A DNA stretch of 64,000 bases from Lepidodermella squamata. Taxonomy: Eukaryota; Gastrotricha. Every line of letters starts with the position of its first letter. Positions within the stretch are counted from its first letter, which is position 1. This document shows positions 43,655 through 59,112 of this stretch, one piece after another. The notes under the pieces were generated by a model that was not told where the DNA came from, did not search any database, and worked only from the letters and a program-made list of their open reading frames with translations. Where the stretch lies: contig JBLDXI010000010.1 in assembly GCA_047495785.1 (NCBI GenBank), positions 744,001 through 808,000 of the forward strand, read 5' to 3'. A program made the translations under genes and the position numbers.

Positions 43655-46051
43655 ATGTTGAATCATTTGATCTCAGCTATTATGGTAATCGCATCGGCAT
43701 GTGCGATGAAGCAACATAGGATGCAAGTTCTTGCTGCGACAACCTTTACAGGCCGACCTGCTCGCTTCGGTGAAACATTCATATCAGTCGTCAACCTCGT
43801 TTTTGAAATTGCAAACAACAGAAGCGACATTCTAACTGATTACCAACTCGAACCAGTTTTCGAAGACGAGCGCATGGGAAACGCCGCACCCACTGTTGTA
43901 GGCAACTTCTACGAAAACTTGGAGCCTGTTTCCGACGCGAGCAAGAGTATTATCATAAAATCACCCATCGCAATAGGCGGACAACTGTCTCAAAGCTGCA
44001 AAGCTGTTGGTCCCATTCTTCACGGGTTGAATGCCGTGATGATGAGTGGAGCTTGCCTTTCCTCGACTCTTTCGAATCGAGTTCTATACCCGAACCTGTA
44101 TCTGACCGTGAATGTCATTGACCCGAATAGTGAGGTTCTGGTTCAATTTATTGAAAACGTTGCGAAATGGCGGCGAATGGCTGTAATAGCGACAGTTCAG
44201 AATCTCCTCGACTACACTGCATCTCTCACAATTTACAGCAAGGCGTTGAAACGAAATCTTTCTGTGCCTGTATTCAGCATTTCAATGGATATAGACCAAA
44301 ATGTAATCGATGAAATCATACGTAATGACATTCGAATTATTGTTGTTTATACCGCTACAACAGCAGTCTTATGGAAGTTCTACTGTCTTGCATATTTTTC
44401 CGGTTTGACGGCGCCTAAATATGTATTCTTCTCAAACGCTGGGATACTGACTGATTTTTCTGCTATTCCACTGGTTCCAGACCCTCTTGTACCGGGATGC
44501 ACCCGTGAAATTGTCAGCAAACAGCAGGAAATCACATTTTTTATCGGGCCAAAGTTGATCGCGACGCAAGATAATACGGCTTCATCAAGCCTGGGCATGT
44601 CTGTAGAACAATTTGACTCTGAATTAAACAAAAGGTTGAATTTCAATCGAGCTCCTGATGATAGCGCAAGATACATTTATTATGATATGGCGATGTCCGC
44701 TGTTTTCGCTCTGCACGAAGCAAATTTGAAGTTAAGGCTGACAAGTAACATGACTCTCCTCGATTATTATCACAAACCGGATGTCATAAGCCGCGCGTTG
44801 AATAGAACTATGATGGAAATTGACCTAGCAGGCCTCAGAATCGATCGATTACGCTTCAGCAATGTTACCGGCCAGCAAATGTACGACATCTCGGTCGTAA
44901 CCTATTGGACTAGGGCGAATAATACCAGAATAATATTTAAATCGATACCAACTGGTTCAGCATCAAACATTGGGTCTTCTAGTGACAACTTTAAATGGGA
45001 AATTTGGGGCGGTAACATCCCGAAGGATCAGGCTAGCCGGAATACCGTAATGGAGCAGGTTTCCTATGCTGAATTCCTGATCATTCTAGTGTTAGCAATA
45101 CTCGCAGCTTGTGCCCAGATCCTCTTCCTTGGTCTTTCTCTGAGCAAAAATTGGCATAATATACGAGCCGATTTCCTGGTTGCTTTAAGCACATTTTCAT
45201 TCCTTTGTCTTGACACTTCAGCGGTATTATTTGCAGCTCCAAGCTCTAAAGAATCGAGCAACGCCAGATTGATACTCGGAGCTATGGGGCTAATTTCTAT
45301 GAATGCAACTCTGTTCAGTCAACTTATTAGCGTGTGGTTGAAGCTGATTCGTATTCGAAAACATTTCGGAAAAGAAGTCAAGACAGATTTATCAACCATG
45401 TATCAACAGAGAAGTAGTCACAAGTTGGCCTCGATGCGCTTTTCAATTCTCCAGCAAGAGCAAAGAGATGGGCGAATTGAGATCGAAAATGACCGTGGCA
45501 CTTCTGAAGTGAAGCTACAACTGCTTCTCCAAGAATATGATTCCAGGCCTGTTTTGATCACGTTTGTCGCGTTTTTCGTAACCGCTATTTATCTTCTGAT
45601 TTGGCTTCTGCTTGATCCTATACATTGCCTGGTCATTAGTGGAAGCGAGATTATCTACGATCCCGCATTAGATTTATTCACCGAGTTTACCATTACGAGC
45701 TGTGAAAACAGCCATTTATCGCTTATGCTTTCATTTCTCGTAGCCGAAAACCTAACTTTGTTAGCAGCTGGACTTCTCGTGGCATATAAAATGCGAAACA
45801 AATACTCGAAAATGCTCGAAAACAGTACAGCCATCTCTATGTTGAAGAAGCAATTTAAATTGGCTAATTTGGGGGTAATCAACGTCTCTTGTTTGTTTAT
45901 CGCTGGAATCTTCATCATACTAACTCTGGGAGAAAGGATGGTTCAGCAGCAAATATCCGCTGCGTTTATCTTTCTCGCGATTTCGAGTACAACATCAATG
46001 ACGTGGTACTTGCCAATCCTCAAAGAGCGCCTCGGTATGTCAAACCGCTGA
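43655..46051 (+). CDS. intronless class C (GABA-B-like) GPCR, paralog 3
   Basis: Single-exon gene for about 798 residues. The frame opens at 43598, but the start at 43655 (MLNHLISAIMVIASACA) gives a standard signal peptide. Residues about 20-430 are the Venus-flytrap ectodomain with many N-glycosylation motifs; seven membrane segments run from about 470 (FLIILVLAILAACAQILFL) to 790. The TM5-TM6 region carries a NKYSKML motif also present in paralog 1 (NKYSIM). No Cys-rich linker, as expected for the GABA-B branch. Transcribed away from giant receptor copy 3, sharing the upstream spacer with it, so the two could share control elements. Ligand unknown. Confidence 0.87.
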   Translation: MLNHLISAIMVIASACAMKQHRMQVLAATTFTGRPARFGETFISVVNLVFEIANNRSDILTDYQLEPVFEDERMGNAAPTVVGNFYENLEPVSDASKSIIIKSPIAIGGQLSQSCKAVGPILHGLNAVMMSGACLSSTLSNRVLYPNLYLTVNVIDPNSEVLVQFIENVAKWRRMAVIATVQNLLDYTASLTIYSKALKRNLSVPVFSISMDIDQNVIDEIIRNDIRIIVVYTATTAVLWKFYCLAYFSGLTAPKYVFFSNAGILTDFSAIPLVPDPLVPGCTREIVSKQQEITFFIGPKLIATQDNTASSSLGMSVEQFDSELNKRLNFNRAPDDSARYIYYDMAMSAVFALHEANLKLRLTSNMTLLDYYHKPDVISRALNRTMMEIDLAGLRIDRLRFSNVTGQQMYDISVVTYWTRANNTRIIFKSIPTGSASNIGSSSDNFKWEIWGGNIPKDQASRNTVMEQVSYAEFLIILVLAILAACAQILFLGLSLSKNWHNIRADFLVALSTFSFLCLDTSAVLFAAPSSKESSNARLILGAMGLISMNATLFSQLISVWLKLIRIRKHFGKEVKTDLSTMYQQRSSHKLASMRFSILQQEQRDGRIEIENDRGTSEVKLQLLLQEYDSRPVLITFVAFFVTAIYLLIWLLLDPIHCLVISGSEIIYDPALDLFTEFTITSCENSHLSLMLSFLVAENLTLLAAGLLVAYKMRNKYSKMLENSTAISMLKKQFKLANLGVINVSCLFIAGIFIILTLGERMVQQQISAAFIFLAISSTTSMTWYLPILKERLGMSNR

Positions 46052-46165
46052 CTCAACCGTTGTTATTGGCGACAAAGCTAGCTTTATTTTCGACAATGTA
46101 AACAAATATATTTCATGTTTTGATTTCACAAAGCAACATATTGTAACAAAAAAGTTTGATTGAAT

Positions 46166-47380
46166 TCATTCGAACATTTCCTGGGTATTATAAATCAATA
46201 GCGTGCTGTAACTCGCTTCGTCTCTTTCACGTTCCAGGTTAGCCATAACGGCGATTTCTGATTGAGGAGCAACGGGTTCAAGGGGCCAACATGCTTTCCC
46301 ACATGAAGTTACCCTCCGCATCTTGAGTTTTGTTCAGTAAAACGATTCGTTCTTTCGGCGAAGATCGTACGACTACGGCAACCTTCCTTGCAGTCGGGAG
46401 ATTAAGCTTAAAGTTGGCATTGAGATTCTTGCTTGTTCTCTCAAGAATTCCAACTCTAGGCTCGAATAGATGCCCGCCGTGCCAGGCAGACAGTTGCTTC
46501 GGAAACGGGGAACTTACAGCCGTTTTGTTGTTCACGAACACAGCATAGGTACAAACGGCGGGTAAATCAGTCTGTGTCCCGTGTTTAGCAGCGAATAATT
46601 GTAACTTGTGTAAGTCCTTCTCTGAGGAAATCGGCATAAAATTGCCAGTGTCTTAGAATCGATTGTCTGATGCATTGCGAACATGCTAACATCGACCAAG
46701 CCCTGTTGATTCGGGGCAGCCATGTTTTTCACGAGGTACAAAGCAACGATGAGGCGAAGAGGTTGGTCTTCGGTTGTCTTAAATTGCAATTCGAGTTCTT
46801 TGGTTGAAGTTACGGTTATCAAAGGATCAGGGTGAGTGTAAGGCTGAATCCCAAGATCCGAACAGTAAGTTCCATGAAAACCTAGAACATTTGAGGTCAA
46901 TGCAGGGTAGAGGAGAAGTTGACGTAGGCAAAAGGGTTGTTCTCCAATGGGTTTAACTGGACCGACCACTAAGAACTGGGCGAAGCCAAATAAAGTTGTC
47001 TTGTCGCAGCTAGGATCGTTAGCGAAGATTTCAAGGCCAACCTCGGTAACATCTTCCTCAAGCGACAGGCAAACAGTAAAAACTGCTGTATTCTTCACAA
47101 TTCGATGAAAAACACTTGCTCCAACCGGATTAGTCTCGTCGAATCTTTTCAGTTTGGCTGTAAAAGAAATTTCAAGATTTCTGAATCAGCAAAAACATTG
47201 GTCTGGAACCAACCTGAGAATATGCAGGGTTTACTGAGTTGGAAGTAAATGTCCGCTATTCCATTCTCATCAGCCTCAATTTTAGCCCTGAACTTGCGAT
47301 GGCTATTCGACACTCCGAATTTGTTCGTAACAAACGAAGATAGTCCCCAAACTTGCGAGGCTTGGGAAGGGATCTTGAGG
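46166..47380 (-). pseudogene. KY/hillarin-like (transglutaminase-like) C-terminal fragment, frameshifted
   Basis: Upstream exon (about 47380-47214) reads QASQVWG...FQLSKPCIFS, and after a 56-bp GT-AG intron the second exon (47157 down) reads LKRFDETNPVGASVFHRI, the typical pattern of the Ig-like region C-terminal to the transglutaminase-like domain in KY peptidase and hillarin. The frame shifts by one base near 46622-46626 (CRFP / EKDLHKLQLFA) and again near 46279 in a CCCC run, after which the family-like ending (YSTLLIY) continues to 46166. The catalytic transglutaminase domain is absent upstream, where only non-coding AT-rich sequence is seen. A retained intron argues against a retrocopy; it is a truncated, decayed DNA-level copy. 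Sequencing error cannot explain the missing 5' part. Confidence 0.75.
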
Positions 47381-49140
47381 ATCCTTCAAGGGTGATGAAA
47401 AATCACGAAACAGATGGGTTCAACAATACAAATTTCTTTAGGTCGTAAGTTAGGTAATGTTCTTGATGAAACTTTTGTGACACCAGATAGCGCTTCAAAT
47501 GGGGAACACTACAATTATTTTTTCGAAATTTTCAGAGAAATTTAGAGCGTTTAAAACAGCAAAAAACAATTCGTTGATTTCGAATAAATGAAAATTAACT
47601 AATAATTAAATCGAAATTTAAGCATATTTCAAAAAGGGTGGGTAATCCTGATCAAGCTATACATTTTGATGCTTGGAGCGAGCTTGAACGATTCTTTCCT
47701 GATTTTCTATTATTTTATAAATTATTCCGCTTGGTTTTACATCATGAAAATTGAGATTGCCGTTTGGATTCAATCCAGAATCTTTGTTGACAGCACGTGC
47801 ACGTGGTGTGGCTGAATCGAGTCCAGAGCTGCAACAGCTAGAGTTTGAATGTAGTGAAAAATCATTCATTCAATCAATAAAGAAATTCCAGATAATCAGA
47901 AAAAATTCGCCCGAGCTTCGAAATATAGAAATTGGTCAGATTTGCCTGGTCCGTTAAAAATACGCTTCAATTTCGCTGCTTCAATTTGGCACTAGTCATG
48001 TTTCATCAATTAATGCATTCATAATGAATTCCTTGTTTATGCGATTTTCCCCATTTCAAAAAGCATTAAAATTTCGTAAAAATAATCAATGTGTTCGCCA
48101 TTTCAAGAGCTATCCCGAACCGCCGGAAATGATTGATTATGATTAATCGTGATTAATAATGAGCGATCGAATGAGCGATCACCTGATTTGTTTACTTTTC
48201 CACTCGATGCTGATGACTTGATATAGTCGGCCTCTGCTATAGCCAGGGATGTCCCTAAGAAATCATGATACCGAATTAAGCTGTTCGAGATCGAAATTAG
48301 ACTATTAGATGACCTATTTAGCCTTGATTCGTGATAAGAAACTAGGCCAAGGCCATACGGTATGTACAGCAGGGGTCAACACATTAATACGAACTGGAAG
48401 AAATTCCCTAAAAGTTGTGCTTCTGACAAGGAAAAAGCAGTAACATATCAACTAATAGCAACATAGATCACCTAGCGGTCGCAAAATCTTGACAGCAGTT
48501 AATTTCAGTTTTAGACCACACTGTAGATTTTCCCGAAATTCGGCTTTTTTAGTTTCACGTCTTCAAAATTATCTCAATTTCATCGTTCACCATGTCTAGC
48601 CGATAGATCTACAACTTTTGGCAACTTTTTGTATAAAATTAAATAAATTTTTTTTATTTAACCTAGCGAGAGAATAATCCATCCATGATTTAACCGAGGA
48701 AATAAAAAAAATGTACCGAAGAAAACCCGGAAATCCCCGATGGTAACTGGTACGGTAATTCCGGTATTTTACCCGGTGGGACAACATTTCTGCGGACTTT
48801 TTTAATCACATTGACAAGTCACATGATTGATGATTACTATTCTCATCATATTTTGAATTTTTCTAAACTTCTGGCCATGAGATGTAGTTTCGTCTCTCAT
48901 TTTAGAGCTTCTGATGCCTTTTCCGTGTATTTTCTTTGAGGTGCAATCTTTCATACAAAAATATGTATGCCAAAATCACCTTTCATACATATTTTTTCGT
49001 AAAATTCGAGCTGGAAACGTCATGGAAATGCCAGTTTCTGGTTTTTAAAAACAAAAACGGGGTTCCGGAAACTTAGCCCATTTTCCACTTGAAAATAGTT
49101 ATTGGTGAAGTGAAAGGGCCCCGAAATCGAACTTTGGGAA
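47381..49140. other. spacer, no gene recognised
   Basis: AT-rich sequence with only short frames that lack recognisable content; no trace of the KY catalytic domain on the minus strand. Confidence 0.6.
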
Positions 49141-49149
49141 AACTCAAAA

Positions 49150-49290
49150 ATCGACCCAAACCTAACCCTAACCGTAATCCTGAACCCTGCTAACCAAGCT
49201 CTAACCCTAACCTATTTGGACCTATTCTAACCCTAACCCTAACCCTAACCCTAACCCTGACTCCTAAAAACTTACCCCTAACCTAAACTC
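49150..49290. repeat. interstitial telomere-like tract (CCCTAA)n
   Basis: Perfect CTAACC CTAACC units at about 49227-49258, flanked on both sides by degenerate CCTAACCC-type units. Fits a TTAGGG telomere repeat, and could record a past break-repair or end-fusion event. Confidence 0.85.
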
Positions 49291-50036
49291 CTAATCATGG
49301 GATTCGCATGGTCCAAATAGGTTTAATTGAGATCTACATTCTGAGACTTGAAGCGATCTTGGATGATTTTTTTCTGATTTTATTGGATTTTTAAAGAATT
49401 CCGCCCAGGAGAAACAGTGCTAAAATAACTGAGTATTTAATCCTGAACATTTGTCTACAAGCACGTGTGACGGATCCGCATGGCGCTGTTGGAAGTAATC
49501 CAGCGTTAAAAATCAATGCAAATATCGGAGATTTTCGAAATTTCCAGAAAATCAGGAAAAAATCATCCAAGATCGCTTCAAGTATCAAAAGGTAGCTCTT
49601 AGTATGAAGAATCTATTTTCCTCAAAAAAAAACATTCAAATTGACTTTTTTTGAAGCTGTTGTCATGGTTTATTCCCGAATGCAAAAACTTGTTTCCTAT
49701 AATTTTCGATCAGTTCCTTTATTATTGAAATTATGGAAAAAAATATCACCATGTTCCTCTCGAAGAGATTTGGTTCTTTGTAAACCGACCATTTATGAAC
49801 AAGAAATTTCGAATTTTTCGATTTTTGGCCTCCAAGAAATTGATGAATCAGCATGGCCAATGGCGTTACACCCCTTTGGAAAGAACACTTTGTTTTCTTT
49901 GCCTGCGTTACTCATGGGACACGCTGTATTACACGTGACGGACTGTCATTTTACGGGTTTCAATTCAACCTAATGCAGAGTCAATGTCGTTTCCAAGTAT
50001 CAATGTTTCAATACAGTGATTTTCCGACAGAATATC
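49291..50036. other. spacer, no gene recognised
   Basis: Only short frames; nothing recognisable. Confidence 0.5.
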
Positions 50037-50372
50037 TTGTAGCGGAACCAATTTTACGGTCAGCGGAACCTAATTTACAGTAGCAGTACCAAATATGCTG
50101 CAAGAGTCACTTTTTGAATAATTCTACAAATTCGAGGCATATCGCGAGTTCTGAATTAAATACTGAATTAAGTACTCTGTCTAATAGAGAGTTTTACACT
50201 GAATTTAATAGTGAATTTCTTTATAATTATTATGGTCAATCTTGATACCCAAGAAATATCCGAAAAAATTTTTAGGCGGCCAGAAAATTTCAAAATTTGG
50301 TTTCGCTAACAGGAAACTCTGGTTCCGCTACTCTAAATTAGGTTCCGCTCACCGTAAATTTGGTACCAGTAA
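50037..50372. repeat. inverted-repeat element with GCGGAACC ends
   Basis: A left arm with GCGGAACC, TTTACGGT and AGCGGAACCTAATTTA is mirrored by an inverted right arm ending near 50372. About 50 bp per arm, imperfect, AT-rich between. Looks like an old MITE; no clear target duplication found. Confidence 0.55.
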
Positions 50373-52321
50373 AAGGAAGACCCATTTTCTGATATCAAAC
50401 CGATATTTTTAGGGCATCACACATCTGAAATAAAAATCCCAGGTTCAGGGAAGACATCAGCATCGATCAACAAACGAAAAAATTCGAAATCCCAAAGTTA
50501 ATTTCTAAATTTCCCAACAACTTTAATGTGATTCGAAGTCATCAATAACCTCAAGTTTATGAACTCGTGTACTCTAGTTATTTGTTTTCTTTCTTTATTC
50601 TTAGTTTCAGCAACTTTGCAATATTGTCTCATTTTATTTACCCAACTTGATAATACTTTCGGGTAGCAATTGTTATTTGCACAATCTCATGCTCGAGCTC
50701 TGTTTCTTTCGTTTATTTATTCAAATTCTTTAGTCGCCGTGTCATAAAGCCGCAGATTTTTCCGCAACAATACTCGGGTCTCATTCCGCAAATATTTGCG
50801 CGGCACTCGACAAAATTTCACTACAACTACTGTTGTTGTTGTTTTGCTAATATCACGTAGCAGGTATTTCGGGCGTGATTTGCCGCCGCCTACAACCGCT
50901 TAGCCGGTTGCGCAACAAAACGTTTTGACACCTGTTACACACATCAGGTCCAGGGTGGCTAAAAAGAAAGTCGATACACGCCTGTACCTTAAGACTGTTT
51001 GCTTGCCGATCCGCAGCACCGCGGCGTCAATCACGTCGCGATGGCGCGGCTTTGAAGTAAACCGCGCCGCGCAATGGTAATAATAATACGGTAATAAAAA
51101 CAACTCGACCGCCTATTTGCCTGTCGCCCCTTGTCACATTAGCCGACGCGGCCGACGCCGCAGACGCCGGTTAGTTTCGGGTTCGGTAATACTAGTAGGT
51201 GCGATATACAGTCGAGTGATGTCATCGAACAGGCGTAATTATGTCAACATAGGTGCGAGGCTATCACTCCACTTGCTTTGTCGGCCCGACATCATTCACA
51301 CCCGTGAGTGAAGCGAGCGAGCGAGCGAGCGCGCCCGCTTGAGTGCGAGCGAACTTTTATTAAGGCGGAGTGAGTGAGCGGATGCGCGCGCGCGCGTTGT
51401 TAAATTTCTCACACTTGAAATAAATGCGCGCGCGCGCGCAATAAAAGCGCGTCGATTACGGTTAATCGACTCTCGCGCGTTTTATTATTGTTATTATTTA
51501 CACCAACCAACACACCTCACACCTATTTGATATACGTACGCGCATCATCATCACGGTAATAATTATTAATCGCGCGCAATATGTTTAGTTTTTCGAATTC
51601 ATACCACCTGGCTTGTCTAGGGCCTTACTAACATGACACTTGGCTTACACGTTTGTGTGTGTATATATGAAAAGTGCCAGTTACATGCCTGTGGTGTAGC
51701 TAGGTATATTATCGCCCGGATAGATGTAGTCGCACCCTGGTGATTAGGCGCTCATGCTGGCGCCGGAAGCTAAATTCTATACTAGTATTATTTGTCGTCA
51801 AAATAATTGACAAACAGTATGCAGCGAGATTTGTGTCACATTAAAATAATAATTACTCACGACGGGCGTTTGTAGACACCCTGCGGTTACTTGCGTTGGG
51901 TAACGTGACACGCGCCCGGAATCCGCGGCGTGTAATACATGCGAATTACAGCGATCGACTTCCTGTAGTTATTAGGCCTACTTAGTAGTCGTAGTTGGTG
52001 GCTGGTCTTGTTGAAATGCCACTCGACGGCCCGCCGAGGGTGTTTGAGGGCTCAGCGGGTGCGATTTGCCGATTTAGCCACTCGCTCCTCTTGCCTAAAC
52101 TAGGCTAATAAACACGTAAATCGCGTGTCAAATGTCAGCCTAAAGCCTATAGAGGAGGCTCTGATAACAACTTCGACGCGCCTCCGTCTGCGCGCCAAAA
52201 TCTCAAGATTCGTCGCCGATTCAGGTTACAGCGAGATCGAAATCAGAAAAATCAAAGACATGTCAAAGAAAATGAAAATAATTGTGAAGAAAATGAAGAA
52301 AAAAGGGAAATAAATTATAAT
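50373..52321. other. CpG-rich spacer upstream of the Six3/6 domain, no gene
   Basis: From about 50870 the composition changes to many CGCG runs, (GAGC)n around 51306-51335 and (CG)n runs near 51385-51440. Holds CACCCTG-type motifs near 50951, 51730 and 51871. A small frame at 52125-52313 is Lys-rich and unremarkable. Confidence 0.5.
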
Positions 52322-52771
52322 CGGTGTGGCTATTGGCACATAATTATGTGCCCCTTAATGGCTATTGGCACATAACATTTTTCATTTAACTGCTTTTTTC
52401 GGGAGTTTAATTCCCAGATACCAGCATTTCAACCTTGCATTAGCAATCTAGGGGCGGCGAATTCACTGGAATCGTCGGATTTCACGTAACTATGCGATAG
52501 ACTTCAGATACTCTACTTGGGCTACCCATTGGATGACGGATACCCCGATTTGCGGGCCCATGACTGCAATTTCGATATCGCCATTCGATTCCCCGTTGAC
52601 GAAAACCCTAATATCAATACTCGTGGAACATTTCGATGCGTGACTTTCTAAAGCATCGAAAATTGAAATTAGCGTTATGTGCCAATAGCCATTAAGGGGC
52701 ACATAATTTATGTGCCAATAGCCAATAAGAGGCACATAATTATGTGCCAATAGCAACACCCAATTATAATA
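52322..52771. mobile_element. 450-bp inverted-repeat element built of GGCTATTGGCACATAA units
   Basis: Ends are inverted copies of about 50 bp made of repeated GCTATTGGCACATAA and TTATGTGCC blocks. Both sides carry AATTATAAT, a possible 8-9-bp target duplication. The interior is not repetitive and on the minus strand reads as a protein-like stretch (RVFVNGESNGDIEIAVMGPQ) ending in a stop near 52490, which may be a captured gene fragment. Family unknown. Confidence 0.65.
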
Positions 52772-55700
52772 TGAAAAAGTTGGAATATCAATAATTCCGC
52801 CTTGATAAAAAATATTTCGAATTTTTATTGTGAATTTAAAAAAAGATAACTGGGTCAACCGATAGTATTCTAATAAATACCGAAATCGAATGAAAATTTC
52901 GAATATTTTTTTCAAATTTTGCGTTTGAATATTCGTGGAATTCCAGATTAATTATTAAAAATTTCCAATAAATTGTCATATAATTATGAATAATTTCCTA
53001 TAATTCTCCACCAATTACAAAATTATTCGATAAAAATGAATTTTTCAAGATCTTGCGCTTTGGACGGGTTTTTGAAGTTTGTGAGGCCTTTTTCCATTTT
53101 TTTCAAAAATTCAATGCCCAGCTTGAAATTCTCGCATCGATGATCGAAATAATTTCCTCATAAATGAAAAATATGCTATTTTTTCGATTTTTTTACTATG
53201 AAAAATATTGAAATTACCGAGTGTGAGGACTTAATTTTATTATTAGGAATTGTTTTTCTAAAATTTATTTCCCGTTCCGTTCGTTCAGAGTCCCAATTTA
53301 AGTTCATTTTCCTACATAATATTCCAATAATCGTCGGTATAACTTTTCGTTATTATTATCACGATTCATCGTATCGTTGTCAAATGATACAGCTTTTAGC
53401 CCACTGGAATTCCGTATTATCTATGTATGTATTGCCATCGGGAAATCGAGCCGGCGATAGCGGCGAGAGTTCGACTTGAGACGGCCTCAGCATCATCAAT
53501 TTGTCGCAAGTGCGCCTTTAATTAATTAACGAAAAATTTATTATTATTATTCGTGGTAGATAGATATCTCGAGTTGAAATCGGAGAAACGGCCCCTGAAG
53601 AGCGGCTCTCGTGTCACACATATATACCCATCATTAGATACATTTATAGCTATTGTTACATATAAAATCGAACCCATTTGGGACGTGATAGCGATGATCT
53701 TTTCGTATATGATATAATATCATATTTTTATATCTATCAAAGTCCTCGCATCAATCGCGAATGACATGCCGAAATTGAATCATGCAAAATGATACGGGGC
53801 GGCCGCTCTCTTACAAATCGAATCAACGTGCAGATAGATAGATATCGGCTGTGTATGTGTATACTATCCGTCTTTCTTTCCCTTGCCATAAATATTTCAT
53901 AGCGACGAGGTCCACCAACAATATCGCCGTCGCCGTCTCCGGGTAACAAAGGCGAAGCCGTGGTGGCTACTTGAATTAAAGCATCATTATCATCAACGAT
54001 ATTAGCGAGAGGATAAATAAAAAGAGTATAGTATATTGTAATTAAACGCTAATTTGCGCGGTGAAATATTTATTAAGGCGGCCTTGTGCGCGCATTAATT
54101 TTTTAGTCACCCTGCGCGATCATCGCCAGGTCATGTTATTATTGTTAACCGGTTCGATTACGCTAATCATATCACGCATAATTCATTGCATTTTTTGCAC
54201 CTGATATAATGTAAGACGCGAGCCGCCTTAATACATTATATACTACAAAGCGCCGTGTTTTGATTGCGCTTCGATGGCTTGGAACAATAAATGCGGGTAA
54301 GATATGAGACGAGAAAGTGTACCTATAGCTCTGTATTGATGATGATGTTTGGTCGGCGGCGGTTCACGGGCGGAGATAACGCGACATTAATCTGGAGGAT
54401 CACCTTACGTGTAATCAAGACATGTAATAATACAGATGTCTGTCAAAGCGCGCCGTTCCGCCTCGTTTCACAACGGGCCATTGCGCGCAAGCCGCGCGTG
54501 ACGTGTCAAACATCTCGAGCAACAACGGCGCGGCTTCCGATTGCTGCCAGGTTGACGACGGAGCAGCAATATGGCAACGTTTTTATCACTTACTTAATGA
54601 CTACACATATATGACCCAACGAATAAGAGATAACAAGCCGATGCGCTCGAGTTGGCGCAGTAGCGATATGACATGTAGACGTCACATATATTGTTTGCCA
54701 ATAATTTGCTGAGCGCACCGACAGACGACGGCGATGAGATGAAGCAAACAGCCGACGACGACGATGGTGTAATGCTCTTATACTTACTTGCGATGACAAG
54801 TGATAAATTCCGGCGCGCTTTTTGACCTATGTCGAGGCACGCCTCTTGAGCCAAAGGTGCGCACAAATACGGCGCGCGTTTTATTGAGAGACCGCGCCCG
54901 CAAAATTGATACCCCCGCGTCAATAAAAACAAGCGGCAAAAAATCACTCACGCTCGACTACTTGTCAAACCACTTTTATTTTTCGTTCTTTCTTTTCGTG
55001 TTAAATCATAGAATAATGCTGTAAGATGCCATCGCGTTAGAATAATTATAATTATAATAAACACAAAAATTCATCGCGGTAATTATATATATATATATAT
55101 ATATTTATAATAGTTAATTTTGCGTCAATTGAAATTTGCAAGATATACAATCATCAGTAGAGGTGAAAAGCCGCCGCCTATCATTGAAAATGAAAGCGGC
55201 GCTTGTAATAACGGGCTCGCGCGAGCAAGTGCGAGATTTTATTACCTCGCCCTGTTGTTAATAATAATAATGATTGTCACGCGCGCGATTTAGGAGTATA
55301 TTATAATAGAGGCGGCTATTAAACGTGAAGAGTTCTCAATAAATTTGGACACATCATCCTATACTATACTACTGTTGCTACTACTAGTAACACACACAGA
55401 ATAAAATGCATGACAATAATTATTATTATTATTATTATAGCAACAGGGTGGCTACAAAATCCGGCGCCGGAAATACGCGGTGTGTCGGAAGCGATACTCG
55501 ATTTGCAACGCTGATTAGCATCCGGCTTTTTACTCGCACTGTTCTGATTTTTTTTTACAGGTGTATAGTTAACGTATAACAACAATAACGACGATGAAGA
55601 TTTTTTTTCAAAGAAGAAGAGAGCGCAAAAAACCGAGGTCGAAAAACGGCGCTAATAATGTAATATTTATACGAAAGAGTGACAGAGCGAGAGAAAAATA

Positions 55701-55897
55701 ATAATAATTAAAACAAGGCGCGACACTTATGGTGAAGATGTTCGAAAGAAAAAGTAAGTCAGTTGTTGCACGTATCTACCATCAAAAATTATGAGGTAAT
55801 TAATTAATTAGTTAATTAAAAAACAACGAAGAAATAAGTGCGGTTGTTGTTATGTATAATATCGTGTGGTATATATTGAATTTAATTTTTAGGGTGT
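52772..55897. other. gene-poor 3' side of Six3/6
   Basis: No coding region recognised. AT-rich up to about 53500, then CpG-rich again, with an AT dinucleotide run at about 55086-55105 and CACCCTG-type motifs near 54102, 55445 and 55888. Fits the non-coding surroundings of a developmental regulator; enhancers are possible but not demonstrable here. Confidence 0.5.

Positions 55898-59112
<3,215 letters not shown>

Noticed and set aside
51309-51340. GAGC repeats as a CRISPR-like array
   Set aside because: Simple tandem microsatellite without spacers in an animal genome.
54594-54947. 117-residue minus-strand frame
   Set aside because: CpG-rich sequence naturally gives long frames; no family signature and no splice context.
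55086-55105. TATATATA run as a TATA box
   Set aside because: It is an AT dinucleotide microsatellite with no gene start at a suitable distance.
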